Part shown: positions 42,320-51,966 of the stretch, one piece after another
Layout: each line of letters opens with the position of its first letter
How positions within the stretch are numbered: the stretch's first letter is position 1
Source of the DNA: SFEL01 sp045603585
GTDB lineage: Bacteria > Bacillota > Clostridia > Christensenellales > CAG-138
Direction: 5' to 3'
Length of the DNA: 64,000 bases
NCBI GenBank assembly: GCA_045603585.1
Contig: JAZUMK010000012.1
Location: 1-64,000, forward strand
The notes under the pieces: generated by a model
Told to the model about the DNA's origin: nothing
Databases searched by the model: none
The model's input: only the letters and a program-made list of their open reading frames with translations
Program-made: the position numbers and the translations under genes

Positions 42320-43714
42320 ATGCATTTCGACATTATCGTAATAGGCGGCGGCCCCGGTGGTTATGTAACCGCCATCCGCGCCGCACAGCTGGGCAAAAAC
42401 GTTGCCCTTATAGAGCGTGAAAGAGTTGGCGGCACCTGCCTGAACCACGGCTGCATCCCCACCAAGACCCTGTATCGTTCCGCAGAGGTCATGAATATCA
42501 TCGCCGAAGCTGAAAAGTACGGCGTTGCCGCAGCTGCCGCTTCCGTTTCCGCTGAAGGCGTACGCGCCCGCAAGGAACAGGTAGTTAACCAGCTTACCTC
42601 CGGCGTTGCTTCCCTGCTGAAGGGCAATGGCGTAACCGTTATCACCGGCGAAGCCTCCATCGGCAAGGACAAGACCGTTACCGCAGCAGGCGAAAGCTAC
42701 ACTGCCGACCACATCATCATCGCGACCGGCAGCAAGACCGCCCGCCTCCCCGTTCCCGGCATTGACCTGCCCGGCGTAATGGGCAGCACCGAAGCTCTGG
42801 CTCTGGAAGAGATCCCCCAGAGCCTGGTAATCATCGGCGGCGGCGTTATCGGCGTGGAAATGGCCGGTATTTACAAGGCATTCGGCTCCGAGGTAACCAT
42901 CGTTGAATTCCTTCCCGCAGTGCTGTCCACTCTGGATGGCGAGCTGTCCAAGTTTGCCGCAAAGCGCCTTGCCGCTCAGGGCATAAAGGTTCTCACCGGC
43001 GCCAAGGTCACCTCCATCGAGGGCGACAAGGGCAACATGGTAGTTACCGCCGAAACCGGCGAAGGCACCGTTGCCATCCCCTGCACCCACGTTCTCAACG
43101 GCGCAGGCCGTACCCCTTGCATCGACGGTCTCGGCATTGAAGAAGCCGGCATCGAAATGGATGGCAGAAAGATAAAGGTAGACGAAAACTACCGCACCAA
43201 CGTTCCCGGCATCTATGCCATCGGCGATGTTATAGGCGGCGCAATGCTGGCACACGTAGCATCCGACGAAGGCCGCGTATGCGTAGAGCGCATCTGCGGA
43301 ATGAGCACCTACGTGGATTACGACATCATCCCCGCCTGCGTATTCGCCTTCCCCGAGCTTGCAAGCGTGGGCAAGACCGAAGAGCAGCTCAAGGCCGAGG
43401 ATGTTAAATACAACGCAGCCCGCTTTGCCTTTTCCGGCAACGGCAAGGCCCTGAGCCTTGGCGAAACCGAGGGTCTCGTAAAGATAATCGCTTCCGAGGA
43501 TCTCCGCTCCATTCTGGGCGTACACATCGCAGGTCCCCACGCAAGCGACCTTATCCATGAGGCCGTAATCGCCATGAAGAGCATGCTCACCGTTGAGGAA
43601 GCCGCTCATACCATGCACGCACATCCCAGCCTTGCCGAGGCATTCATGGAGTGCATGCAGCGCCTTATCGGCGAAGCGATCCACGTTCCCCCTGCAAGAC
43701 GCCGCGCCAAATAA
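42320..43714 (+). CDS. lpdA: Dihydrolipoyl dehydrogenase (E3)
   Basis: A 464-residue flavoprotein that re-oxidises dihydrolipoyl-E2 with NAD+. FAD motif VIGGGPGGYVTAIRAAQLGKNVALIE, redox-active disulfide GGTCLNHGCIPTK, NAD motif IIGGGVIGVEMAGIYKAFGSEVTIVE, second FAD site GIYAIGDVIGGAMLAHVASDEG and C-terminal catalytic His-Glu in HTMHAHPSLAEAFME are all visible. It ends the four-gene dehydrogenase set, and the amidohydrolase gene starts 28 bp later. Confidence 0.95.
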   Translation: MHFDIIVIGGGPGGYVTAIRAAQLGKNVALIERERVGGTCLNHGCIPTKTLYRSAEVMNIIAEAEKYGVAAAAASVSAEGVRARKEQVVNQLTSGVASLLKGNGVTVITGEASIGKDKTVTAAGESYTADHIIIATGSKTARLPVPGIDLPGVMGSTEALALEEIPQSLVIIGGGVIGVEMAGIYKAFGSEVTIVEFLPAVLSTLDGELSKFAAKRLAAQGIKVLTGAKVTSIEGDKGNMVVTAETGEGTVAIPCTHVLNGAGRTPCIDGLGIEEAGIEMDGRKIKVDENYRTNVPGIYAIGDVIGGAMLAHVASDEGRVCVERICGMSTYVDYDIIPACVFAFPELASVGKTEEQLKAEDVKYNAARFAFSGNGKALSLGETEGLVKIIASEDLRSILGVHIAGPHASDLIHEAVIAMKSMLTVEEAAHTMHAHPSLAEAFMECMQRLIGEAIHVPPARRRAK

Positions 43715-43742
43715 TACGCAACCCCAAACAGGAGGTTTTACT

Positions 43743-45053
43743 ATGCAGCGTACAGTAATTCACGGCGGATACCTTATGACCCGCAACGGCATAGTTGCCG
43801 ACAGCGGCGTTATAATCGAAGGAAACCGCATTGCAGCCGCAGGCCCAAACGCCTCTCTCCTTCCCAATGAAGGGGACACGGTGATCGATGCTACGGATAA
43901 GCTCATTGCTCCCGGCTTTATAAACGGCCATAACCATATGTACGGCATGCTGTCCCACGGCATAACCGTAGAGGCGCTGGTAACCGAATTTTCCAGCTTC
44001 CTTGAGGATTTCTGGTGGCCCTACGTTGAAAACAGGGTAGACCACGATCTGGTCCGCACCACCGCCGCATGGAACATGGTGGAAATGATCGACAGCGGTG
44101 TTACCTGCTTCTGCGACATTCTGGAAGCGCCCAACTCCATTCCCGGCGCACTGGAGATCGCAGCGGAAGTGACCGAGGCCGCCGGTCTCAGAGGCGTTCT
44201 CTGCTTCGAAGCCTGCTGCCGCATCAGCGAGGAAAACGGCGCGCTGGGTCTTAAGGAAAACGCTGATTTTATCCGCAGCCACAATAAGCCCGATTCCACC
44301 GTTACCGGCATAATGAGCATACACACCCTGTTCACCTGCCCCGAGGACTATGTTTCCGAGGCAAAGGCCATGGCTAAGGAACTGGGCGCGGATATCCACA
44401 TGCATCTCTCCGAGAGCGTTTTCGAACCCACCTGGGTCAAGGAGCATCTCAACAGCACCCCGGTTGAAGTTTACGACAAGCTGGGCTACCTTGACGATAA
44501 GGTCATCGCCTCCCAGTGCGTACAGCTCAGCCCCGATGAGCTGAAGCTCCTTGCAAAGCGCGGCGTACGCGCAGTACACATGCCCCTGTCCAACTGCGAG
44601 GTCGGCGGCGGCGTAGCCCCTGTAAGCGATATGCTGGAGCTGGGCATGAAGGTGGGCCTTGGCTCCGACGGCTATATAAACAACTTCTTCGAAATAATGC
44701 GCGGAGCATTCCTCATCCCCAAAGCCCATTGGCAGTCCACCACCATAATGCCTGCAAAGGCAGTATATGAACTGGCCACATGGCGCGGCGCCGAAGCCCT
44801 GGGCATTCAGGCCGGCGCCCTGGAAGAGGGACTCCTTGCAGACCTGATCACAATTGATCTGGATACGCCCACCCCCATCAATCCGGACAATGTATACGAT
44901 CAGCTGGTACTTTTCCGCAATCCCCAGAACGTTTGCGATGTAATGGTAAACGGCCGCTTCCTCAAGCGCGACCATACCCTGCTCACCGTGGACATACCCA
45001 AAGCAAAATCAGACCTCAGGGATGCTGCTCAGCGTTTCTGGTCGGGAAATTAA
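43743..45053 (+). CDS. Amidohydrolase 1 (COG0402 deaminase-like, altered active site)
   Basis: A 436-residue enzyme of the SsnA/AtzA/TrzN-type amidohydrolases, which deaminate or hydrolyse heterocycles. Metal motif GFINGHNHMYG (His63, His65), His221 in IHMHLSE and Asp309 in GLGSDGY are present. The strand-6 position, usually His in AHCVHL, reads ASQCVQL (Gln258), so the usual catalytic/metal His is replaced. ATG 43743 has GGAGG upstream. The frame extends earlier within lpdA without homology. A second, canonical amidohydrolase is 8 kb downstream. Likely acts on a purine-, pterin- or pyrimidine-like ring. Confidence 0.85.
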   Translation: MQRTVIHGGYLMTRNGIVADSGVIIEGNRIAAAGPNASLLPNEGDTVIDATDKLIAPGFINGHNHMYGMLSHGITVEALVTEFSSFLEDFWWPYVENRVDHDLVRTTAAWNMVEMIDSGVTCFCDILEAPNSIPGALEIAAEVTEAAGLRGVLCFEACCRISEENGALGLKENADFIRSHNKPDSTVTGIMSIHTLFTCPEDYVSEAKAMAKELGADIHMHLSESVFEPTWVKEHLNSTPVEVYDKLGYLDDKVIASQCVQLSPDELKLLAKRGVRAVHMPLSNCEVGGGVAPVSDMLELGMKVGLGSDGYINNFFEIMRGAFLIPKAHWQSTTIMPAKAVYELATWRGAEALGIQAGALEEGLLADLITIDLDTPTPINPDNVYDQLVLFRNPQNVCDVMVNGRFLKRDHTLLTVDIPKAKSDLRDAAQRFWSGN

Positions 45054-45065
45054 GGAGAAAAGAAA

Positions 45066-46277
45066 ATGTTTGATCCCAAACTTTGCAAAGGCGCAGATAT
45101 CTCCACCACCTATGCGGGCATAAAGCTCCGCTCCCCCTTCATCCTCAGTTCCGGCCCGCTGGGCTACGGTTCTGAAGGCCTTATCAGGGCACACAAGGCC
45201 GGCTGCGGCGCAGTTGTCACCAAGACCCTCCGCCTCAACAGGGCTATCAACCCCGCCCACCACATCGGCACCATGGGCCCCAATTCCCTGATAAACTGCG
45301 AAAAATGGGCTGACTCCGACAGGCTTCAGTGGTATGAAAAGGAAATCCCCGAAGCCAAAGCCGCAGGCGCAGTGGTCATCGCATCCGTTGGCCATACTCC
45401 CGCCGAAGCCGAAGCGATCGTCGCCGATGCCGAAAAGGCAGGCGCAGATATGCTGGAGCTGGTATCCTATACCGAGGACACCCTGCTGCCCATGCTCCGC
45501 ATTGCAAAGAAAAAGGTTAATATTCCTGTTATCTGCAAGCTTTCCGCCAACTGGCCTGATCCTGTTTCCGCAGGTATCCGCTGCATGCAGGAAGGCGCAG
45601 ATGCCCTTTGCGCCATTGACTCCATAGGCCCCGGCCTCAAGATCGATATCAAGAACGCCCGCCCCGAGCTGATGGGCGCTGACGGCTGCGGCTGGATAAG
45701 CGGCGGCGCAATCAAGCCCCAGTCCATGTACATCAACGCTGCCCTTTCCCGCAAGATACCTAACCTTGACATATACGGCTCCGGCGGATGCATGAGCGCT
45801 GCTGATGCAGTTGAGTTCATCATGGCAGGCTGCCGCGGCGTGGGCTACTGCTCCGCAGGTATCCTCTACGGTATGGATTATGTGGAAAAGATGTGCTATG
45901 AGCTTTCCGCTCTGCTGGCAAAGCTGGGCTATACAAGCCTTGAAGAAGCCAGAGGCGCCGCTCTCGGCAGCTTCCCCGACAGAGACCTGGTTACCAGGCT
46001 GGCATTCGAATACCGTCCCGATGCAGACCCCGCCACCGGCTTCAAGGGCTGCACTCACTGCAACCGCTGCGTAAAGGCCTGTTGCTATGAGGCAAGAAAG
46101 CTGGATGAAACCGGCATGCACGTGGATGCAGACCTGTGCCGCGACTGCGGCGTATGCGTAAGCATCTGCCCCACCGGTGCTCTCACCGCAACCATGCTGC
46201 CCCAGTCCCAGACTGATCTGGACAGGGTTGCCGAAGCAGCTGCCTTTGACGAATACGTAAAGAAGATCAACAGCTGA
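45066..46277 (+). CDS. Dihydroorotate/dihydropyrimidine dehydrogenase-like flavoprotein with ferredoxin tail
   Basis: A 403-residue protein. Residues 1-310 are an FMN-binding TIM barrel of the DHODH/PreA family (KLRSPFILSSGPLGYGSEGL, AVVTKTL, CKLSANWPDP, IDIYGSGG-type YGSGGCMSAADAVEFIMAGCRGVGY). A C-terminal 2[4Fe-4S] ferredoxin domain has CTHCNRCVKAC and CRDCGVCVSICPTGA. The catalytic loop, NxSCPN in DHODH and PreA, is replaced by ELVSYTEDTL (131-140), so the acid/base residue is not the usual one. It sits between the amidohydrolase and the first Mch homologue. Inferred role: ferredoxin-linked reduction or oxidation of a ring intermediate. Confidence 0.82.
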   Translation: MFDPKLCKGADISTTYAGIKLRSPFILSSGPLGYGSEGLIRAHKAGCGAVVTKTLRLNRAINPAHHIGTMGPNSLINCEKWADSDRLQWYEKEIPEAKAAGAVVIASVGHTPAEAEAIVADAEKAGADMLELVSYTEDTLLPMLRIAKKKVNIPVICKLSANWPDPVSAGIRCMQEGADALCAIDSIGPGLKIDIKNARPELMGADGCGWISGGAIKPQSMYINAALSRKIPNLDIYGSGGCMSAADAVEFIMAGCRGVGYCSAGILYGMDYVEKMCYELSALLAKLGYTSLEEARGAALGSFPDRDLVTRLAFEYRPDADPATGFKGCTHCNRCVKACCYEARKLDETGMHVDADLCRDCGVCVSICPTGALTATMLPQSQTDLDRVAEAAAFDEYVKKINS

Positions 46278-46302
46278 TGCAGTGACTGAAAGGAAGGTAA
46301 AT

Positions 46303-47247
46303 ATGTCTCTTCCCCTCCAAGCAATCCAAGCCCGTTGTTCCAGAATACTCAACGACCTTAACGATAACGCCTGCGCGTACGGCATCGAAGTTTCTTCGAT
46401 GCCCTGCGGCGCAAAGCTTATGGATGCAGGCATCAATGCTATCGGATCCTATCAGGCAGGCGCTCTGGTAACAGAACTCTGTCAGGGTGGTCTGGCTTCC
46501 GCATCCATACGCCCCCAGAATCTGGGCAAGCTTCTTCTTCCCCACATCTTTGTAGAAACCTATATCCCCCGCTGCGCAAATCTCGTTCTGCAGTCTGCAC
46601 GTCCCTTTGAGGGCGAAATGATATCCGGTCCCATAAAGATGTTCCTGGAAAATGATGTTCCCGATCCCGCCGAATGCAGCGCAGCCCTTACCGCTGTTCT
46701 GCAGTGCGATAAGTTCCCCTCTGATGAGTGGACAGTAAGCCTCGCAAAGGCCGCAGGCTGCGAACCCGCTCAGCTTACCCTGGTAGCGGTTCCTCAGGGA
46801 AGTGCCGCAGGCAGCACCCAGATCGCAGGCCGCATGAATGAAAACATGCTCTTCACCATGGAAAACTCCCTTGGCTATGATTCCTCCATGGTTCGCCACA
46901 TACTGGGCTACTGCCCCATCGGCCCCTACGGCCCCGCTCCCGAAGGCAAGCATCTCCTGCTTCCCGATGACTATCTCCACTATGCTTCCGGCGCATGCCT
47001 TACCATAGACGCCCCCGAGGGACTGGATATCCAGAAGCTGGCCGACGATCTGGCCTTCAATTCCCTCAGCATTTACGGCAAGCTGTTCTATGAGCTGCTG
47101 GAGCAGGCCGGCTGGGACTTCTTCAAGATCCCCGATGTTATGCACATCAACAAGCTGGCTGAAGTAACCATATGCGACATCCGCTCCGGCAAAACCGCCG
47201 TTGCAGGATGCAAAGATACCGAAATACTCACAAATCAACTTGTATAA
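46303..47247 (+). CDS. Mch-like cyclohydrolase paralogue 1
   Basis: A 314-residue protein matching the methenyl-tetrahydromethanopterin cyclohydrolase family throughout. DAGINAIGSYQAGALVTELCQGGLA parallels the VDCGVNVPGSYDAG motif, SGPIKMF parallels SGPARAL, AGSTQIAGRMNENMLF gives the R177-x-x-E180 pair I recall as catalytic in archaeal Mch, and LGYCPIGP plus IYGKLFYELLEQAGWDFFKI complete the pattern. The known reaction hydrolyses a cyclic amidinium to an N-formyl group. No other H4MPT gene is seen, so the substrate probably differs. ATG 46303 has AAGGAAGG. Its neighbours suggest heterocycle catabolism. Confidence 0.8.
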   Translation: MSLPLQAIQARCSRILNDLNDNACAYGIEVSSMPCGAKLMDAGINAIGSYQAGALVTELCQGGLASASIRPQNLGKLLLPHIFVETYIPRCANLVLQSARPFEGEMISGPIKMFLENDVPDPAECSAALTAVLQCDKFPSDEWTVSLAKAAGCEPAQLTLVAVPQGSAAGSTQIAGRMNENMLFTMENSLGYDSSMVRHILGYCPIGPYGPAPEGKHLLLPDDYLHYASGACLTIDAPEGLDIQKLADDLAFNSLSIYGKLFYELLEQAGWDFFKIPDVMHINKLAEVTICDIRSGKTAVAGCKDTEILTNQLV

Positions 47248-47265
47248 TTCGAAGGAGGACTCACA

Positions 47266-48354
47266 ATGAAGCGCAGATTCCTTATCATCACCCTGGTACT
47301 CGCCCTCGTACTGACCGCAGTAGGCTGCGGCAGCTCCACCCCTGCTGCTGACGATTCCGGCAGCGGCGAAGGCGGCTATGCCGATTTCCAGACCGCTATC
47401 ATGCTGCCCGGTATTGAAGGCGAAAACGCCATCTTCCAGATGATTGCCAGCGGCATCCGCGATGCCTGTGCTGATCTTGGCGCTCCCGAACCCAAGGTAG
47501 TTGAAGGCGGCGACCAGTGGACCAGCTACGGTAAGTACCTCACCAGCCTTGCCGCTGCAGGTATCTACGACGTAATCTTCACCACCACCGACGTTATGCG
47601 CTATTGCGTAAACGACACTCTGAAAGTTTATCCCGATCAGAAGATCGTTCTGGTAGACGCAGACCTGCTGAACTATGAGTCCAAGTTCGACGGCGGCAAG
47701 ATCCCCGATACCGTATGGGGCATTTCCTTCGATATGTATCAGCTGGGCTACCTCGGCGGCCACTTCTGCGCTCTCGTTACCCAGAGCGACATGGAACGCG
47801 CCAATCCCGACCTGAAGGTTGGCCTTGTAACCACCGACATTTACGATGCATGGGACGTTGACCTTAAGACCGGCTTCACCAACGGCGTTAAGGACGTAAA
47901 CCCCGATATCGAGATCATCACTTCCGTAATCGGCGACTGGGTAGACCCCGCTAAGGGAGCTGCCGTTACCCGCGCCCTCATCGCTCAGGGTGTTGACATC
48001 GTTTACTACACCAGCGGCGCATCCGCATACGGCTGCGTAACCGAAGCCGAAGCCCAGAACTGCTACGCTATCCCCCACGACAACAACTCCATCTCCCTGG
48101 CTCCCGGCACCATCATCGGCGCTTCTCTGGTTCAGGGCTATGATGCAGCTTACAGTGCCGCCAAGGGCGCAATCGAAGGCACTCTGGAATACGGCACCGG
48201 CCGCAGGGCAGGCGTAGCTGAAGACGTAATCGCCTTCACCACCGATGATCCCACTTACCTCGAAACCGTTTCCGAAGACATCCGTGCCGCCATGGATGCC
48301 GCTCTCCAGGGCCTTGCCGATGGCAGCATCGATGCCCGCAGACCCATTGCATAA
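47266..48354 (+). CDS. BMP-family substrate-binding lipoprotein
   Basis: A 362-residue exported protein with signal peptide ending LTAVGC (lipobox) and a Ser/Asp/Gly linker. The binding domain shows FQTAIMLPGIEGENAIFQMIASGIRDA, DVIFTTTDVM, VDADLLNY, GYLGGHFCALVTQSD, FTNGVKDVNPD and VTEAEAQ. It is the BMP class (nucleoside-binding PnrA/BmpA type). It is the first of four consecutive importer genes. Purine-like nucleosides or bases are therefore plausible ligands. Confidence 0.9.
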   Translation: MKRRFLIITLVLALVLTAVGCGSSTPAADDSGSGEGGYADFQTAIMLPGIEGENAIFQMIASGIRDACADLGAPEPKVVEGGDQWTSYGKYLTSLAAAGIYDVIFTTTDVMRYCVNDTLKVYPDQKIVLVDADLLNYESKFDGGKIPDTVWGISFDMYQLGYLGGHFCALVTQSDMERANPDLKVGLVTTDIYDAWDVDLKTGFTNGVKDVNPDIEIITSVIGDWVDPAKGAAVTRALIAQGVDIVYYTSGASAYGCVTEAEAQNCYAIPHDNNSISLAPGTIIGASLVQGYDAAYSAAKGAIEGTLEYGTGRRAGVAEDVIAFTTDDPTYLETVSEDIRAAMDAALQGLADGSIDARRPIA

Positions 48355-48395
48355 TTTAACTCCCTACCAAACCGCTATTTAAAAGGAGACATTAT

Positions 48396-49964
48396 ATGTC
48401 CGATTATTTGTGCATGCGGGGCATCACAAAGACCTATCAGGCCTATGGCCGTGAGGTCCGTGCCCTGAAAAACGTGGATTTCTCCGTTCGCCGCGGCACT
48501 GTACACGGTTTGCTGGGCGAAAACGGTGCAGGTAAATCCACCCTTATGAAAATACTGTCCGGCGTAGAGCGCATGGACAGCGGTACCGTCACCTTCAACG
48601 GCCAGGAAGTAACCCTGGGCAATGCCATGCAGGCTCAGAAGCTGGGCATCGGCATGGTTCATCAGCACTTCTCCCTCATCGATGACTATACCGTTGCAGA
48701 AAACGTGGTTCTGGGCATGGAGCCCACCAAGAAGCTCGGTTTCGTTGACCTTAAAGCTCAGCGTGCGGCCGCCGAAGAAGCTGCAAGACAGTGCGGCTTC
48801 ACCATCGACCTGGACCGCAAGGTAGGCACGCTCTCCATGGGTGAACGCCAGAAGGTTGAGATCATGCGCGTCGTATTCAGCAAGGCCGACCTGCTGATAT
48901 TCGACGAGCCCACTTCCGTTCTGGTAGAGCAGGAGATCCAGGGCCTGCTGGACACCATCAGGCTGCTCAAGGAAAACGGAAAGACCATCATTTACATCAG
49001 CCACAAGGTTGAAGAGGTTATTTCCATAACCGACGATCTGACTGTTCTTCGCGACGGCGAGTCCGTCCGTACCGACAAGACCGCCGCAGTTGACGCTGCT
49101 GAGATCATCCGCATGATGGTAGGCCAGACCCTTTCCCTCCATCTGGATAAGACTCCCGCCAACCCCGGCAACATCGTTCTTCAGGCCAATAACCTCTGGG
49201 TCAAGAACGGCCTGCTGGATGCGGTAAAGCACGTAAGCTTTACCGTCCGCTCCGGCGAAATCGTAGCCATTGCCGGTATAAACGGCAACGGCCAGCCCGA
49301 GCTTCTGGAAGTTCTCTTCGGTCTGCGCAAGGCCGATAAGGGCAGCATCCGCCTGATGGGCAAGGATATCACCAACCTTACCCCCCAGAAGCGCAGAGAT
49401 GCAGGCATGAGCTATGTTCCCGAAGACCGTATCCACGTGGGTTCCTGCGCCACTGCCAGCGTATCCGAAAACCTGCTGGTAGACCGCCGCAGCAAGGAGC
49501 CTTACAGCAAGCACGGCTTCCTCAAGGCAAAGCCTCTGTCTGACCTCAGCAAGCAGCTCATAGACCAGTACAGCATCAAGGTAAGCGGTGAAAACCACAT
49601 CGTCGGCGCTCTTTCCGGCGGTCACATTCAGCGCACCATACTGGCTCGCGAGCTTTCTGCCAACCCCAAGGTGCTGCTGGCAAGCGAAGTTACCATGGGT
49701 CTTGACGTTCTGAGCACCCGCTACGTCCACGAGACCATGCTGCAGCTCAGGGATCAGGGTCTTGGCATACTGCTGGTATCCAGTAATATCAACGAGATCC
49801 TTGCTCTGGCTGACAGGATCCTGGTCATCCATGACGGCGCCCTCACCGCCTCCTTTGTAAACGATGACATGATAACCCGTGAGGAAATCGGCGAATATAT
49901 GCTCGGTATTAAGTTCATGACTGAACTTACCCGCGGATCGGAGGATGACGATGCAGCGGTCTAA
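48396..49964 (+). CDS. ABC ATP-binding protein with two domains (BMP-type importer)
   Basis: A 522-residue double ATPase. Domain 1: Walker A GENGAGKST, signature LSMGERQK, Walker B LLIFDEPTSVL, H-loop YISHKVEEV. Domain 2 has a Walker A site GINGNGQPELLE lacking GK(S/T), signature LSGGHIQR and LLASEVTMGLDV where Pro of EPT is Val. This asymmetry (second site catalytically weak) is normal for YufO/NupA-type nucleoside importers. It overlaps the first permease gene by 14 bases. Confidence 0.9.
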   Translation: MSDYLCMRGITKTYQAYGREVRALKNVDFSVRRGTVHGLLGENGAGKSTLMKILSGVERMDSGTVTFNGQEVTLGNAMQAQKLGIGMVHQHFSLIDDYTVAENVVLGMEPTKKLGFVDLKAQRAAAEEAARQCGFTIDLDRKVGTLSMGERQKVEIMRVVFSKADLLIFDEPTSVLVEQEIQGLLDTIRLLKENGKTIIYISHKVEEVISITDDLTVLRDGESVRTDKTAAVDAAEIIRMMVGQTLSLHLDKTPANPGNIVLQANNLWVKNGLLDAVKHVSFTVRSGEIVAIAGINGNGQPELLEVLFGLRKADKGSIRLMGKDITNLTPQKRRDAGMSYVPEDRIHVGSCATASVSENLLVDRRSKEPYSKHGFLKAKPLSDLSKQLIDQYSIKVSGENHIVGALSGGHIQRTILARELSANPKVLLASEVTMGLDVLSTRYVHETMLQLRDQGLGILLVSSNINEILALADRILVIHDGALTASFVNDDMITREEIGEYMLGIKFMTELTRGSEDDDAAV

Positions 49965-51030
49965 ACAAACTCTTTTTCAGCTGTTGGTAATACTGTCCGG
50001 CCTTATAATGGCAGTAGTGGTTATACTGCTCTGCTCCAGTGAGCCCGGCATTGCCCTCAAGTTCTTTTTCACCGGCCCCTTCTCCAGCCAGTTCTTCCTT
50101 GGCGACATGATCAACACCGCGGTGCCTCTCATCATCTGCGGTCTTGCGGCAAGCGTATCCTTTACCGCTTCCGTATGGAACCTGGGTCTTGAAGGCATGG
50201 TTTATTTCGGCATGCTCACCGGCACCATGGCCGGCGTATGGATGGAAGGCTGGCCCGCAGCCGTTGCGATCCCCCTGATGTTTGTCGCAGCCTTCGTTGG
50301 CGGCGCAGCACTTTCTCTGCTGTGCAATTTCTTCCGCCGCCGCTTCAACGTAGATATCATGATGAGCTCCCTCATGATCGCAAACGTGATATTCTACCTT
50401 GTCATGATGCTGGTCGAAGGCCCCTTCAGGGATATGGATTCCGGTCAGGGCGTTACCACTGCCATGATCCCCGAAGCATTCCAGTTCCCCAATCTGCTGG
50501 CTGCTTCCGAGCTGAATGCAACCCTATTCATAGCCATTGCCCTTACGGCCATCATGTACTTCTGTCTGCGCCGCACCAAGGTTGGCTATGAGATCCGCAT
50601 AACCGGCGAAAACCCCTCCTTTGCCGCTTACGGCGGAATCAGCACCCTTGCTGTTGCAAGCCTTGCTATGATCCTCTCCGGCGGTCTGGGCGGCGTTGGC
50701 GGCCTCAGCTATGTACTGTGCACCTCCAATCGCGTCCGCAATCAGCTTTGCGGTATCGGCTGGAGCGGCCTTTCCATCGCAATGATCAGCCGCAACAACC
50801 CCCTGCTGGTGCTGCCTGTATCCCTGTTCTTCGCCTATCTTACCAAGGGCGCTGAATGTGCGGCCCTCTTTGCCGACATCACCCCCGACGTGGCGCAGAT
50901 CATCCAGGGCGCGATCCTGCTGCTGGTTACCAGCGAAAAGCTCATCAGCACCCTTTCCGGCAGCAACAGGAAAAAGAAAAAGGCCGCTGTTAAGCCCAAG
51001 GCCGAAGAAACCAAGGAGGTGGCAGAGTAA
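49951..51030 (+). CDS. BMP-type importer permease 1
   Basis: A 359-residue membrane protein with about nine hydrophobic segments, homologous to YufP/NupB. Seen are NLGLEGMVYFGMLTGTMAGVWM, AALSLLCNFFRRRFNVDIMMSSLMIANVIFYLVMM and GENPSFAAYGGISTLAVASLAMILSGGLGGVGGLSYV. I chose ATG 49951 because GGAGG ends 6 bases before it; the in-frame ATG 49945 abuts the ribosome site. Overlaps permease 2 by one base. Confidence 0.9.
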   Translation: MQRSKQTLFQLLVILSGLIMAVVVILLCSSEPGIALKFFFTGPFSSQFFLGDMINTAVPLIICGLAASVSFTASVWNLGLEGMVYFGMLTGTMAGVWMEGWPAAVAIPLMFVAAFVGGAALSLLCNFFRRRFNVDIMMSSLMIANVIFYLVMMLVEGPFRDMDSGQGVTTAMIPEAFQFPNLLAASELNATLFIAIALTAIMYFCLRRTKVGYEIRITGENPSFAAYGGISTLAVASLAMILSGGLGGVGGLSYVLCTSNRVRNQLCGIGWSGLSIAMISRNNPLLVLPVSLFFAYLTKGAECAALFADITPDVAQIIQGAILLLVTSEKLISTLSGSNRKKKKAAVKPKAEETKEVAE

Positions 51031-51947
51031 TGAACGAATTCATCGGTGGCGCTCTTTATACCATCATTGCCTATGGCACCCCTTTGATCCTGTGCTCTCT
51101 GGGCGGACTGATGACCGGCCTTTCCGGCCGCTTCAATCTGGGTATGGAAGGTATGATGCTTTTCTCTGCCTTCTTCTCCCTCTATTTTGCAAACCTGTTC
51201 AACAACCTTATTCTGGGTCTGGTTATCGGCGTGCTGATCACCGTACTCATCGGCCTGTTCATGGCCTTCATGAGCCTCAGGTTTGATGTTGACATTTACA
51301 TCGTAGGTATGGCCATCAATACCCTCGGTACCGGCCTTACCACCTTCCTGATTTTCCTGCTTACCGGCGCTCAGGGTTCCATTATCTACCCTGATGCTCC
51401 CCGGCTGGAAAATCTTACCACCCCCATTATCTCCAACATACCCTACCTCAACCAGATACTCAGCAACCACACGGTTCTTGATTATCTCACCATAGTTCTG
51501 GTAATCGTCATGTACGCCGTCATCTTCAAGACCGCTTACGGACGCAGGCTCAGGGCTGTGGGTATGAGCGAATGGGTAGCCTCTGCCCGCGGTATATCCG
51601 TTGACCGTATGATCTACTCCTCCTATGCTCTGTGCGGCCTGTTCTGCGGCCTTGCCGGCGCATCCCTGTCCCTCTCTCAGGGCATTTTCGTAGGCGGTTT
51701 CACCGGAATGACCAACGGCCGCGGCTGGCTGGCCATGGCTCTGGTAATAGTTGCCCAAAACAACCCTTACACCATTCTGGTGTTCTCCTGGGCGCTGGGC
51801 CTGCTTTCCGCCCTTGGCGATATTCTCCAGACCACCGGCAATTTCTCTGCCCGCGTGGTTCAGATGCTTCCCTTCTTTGGCGCCCTTGCAGCAGCTGCAA
51901 TTTACTCCCTGCGCATGGCCCGCAAAGAAAAATCCACCAAGATTTAA
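51030..51947 (+). CDS. BMP-type importer permease 2
   Basis: A 305-residue membrane protein with about eight hydrophobic segments, of the YufQ/NupC type: SLGGLMTGLSGRFNLGMEGMMLFSAFFSLYFANLF, DIYIVGMAINTLGTGLTTFLIFLL and GLFCGLAGASLSLSQG. It starts in TAATG with the previous stop. It forms the transmembrane heterodimer with permease 1. Confidence 0.9.
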   Translation: MNEFIGGALYTIIAYGTPLILCSLGGLMTGLSGRFNLGMEGMMLFSAFFSLYFANLFNNLILGLVIGVLITVLIGLFMAFMSLRFDVDIYIVGMAINTLGTGLTTFLIFLLTGAQGSIIYPDAPRLENLTTPIISNIPYLNQILSNHTVLDYLTIVLVIVMYAVIFKTAYGRRLRAVGMSEWVASARGISVDRMIYSSYALCGLFCGLAGASLSLSQGIFVGGFTGMTNGRGWLAMALVIVAQNNPYTILVFSWALGLLSALGDILQTTGNFSARVVQMLPFFGALAAAAIYSLRMARKEKSTKI

Positions 51948-51966
51948 TGAATAGAGGGCTAACCCT

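Noticed and set aside
49951..51030. Defective ATPase/permease because the second Walker A lacks GK(S/T) at 48396-49964
   Set aside because: Second-site degeneration is normal in BMP/nucleoside-type double ATPases.
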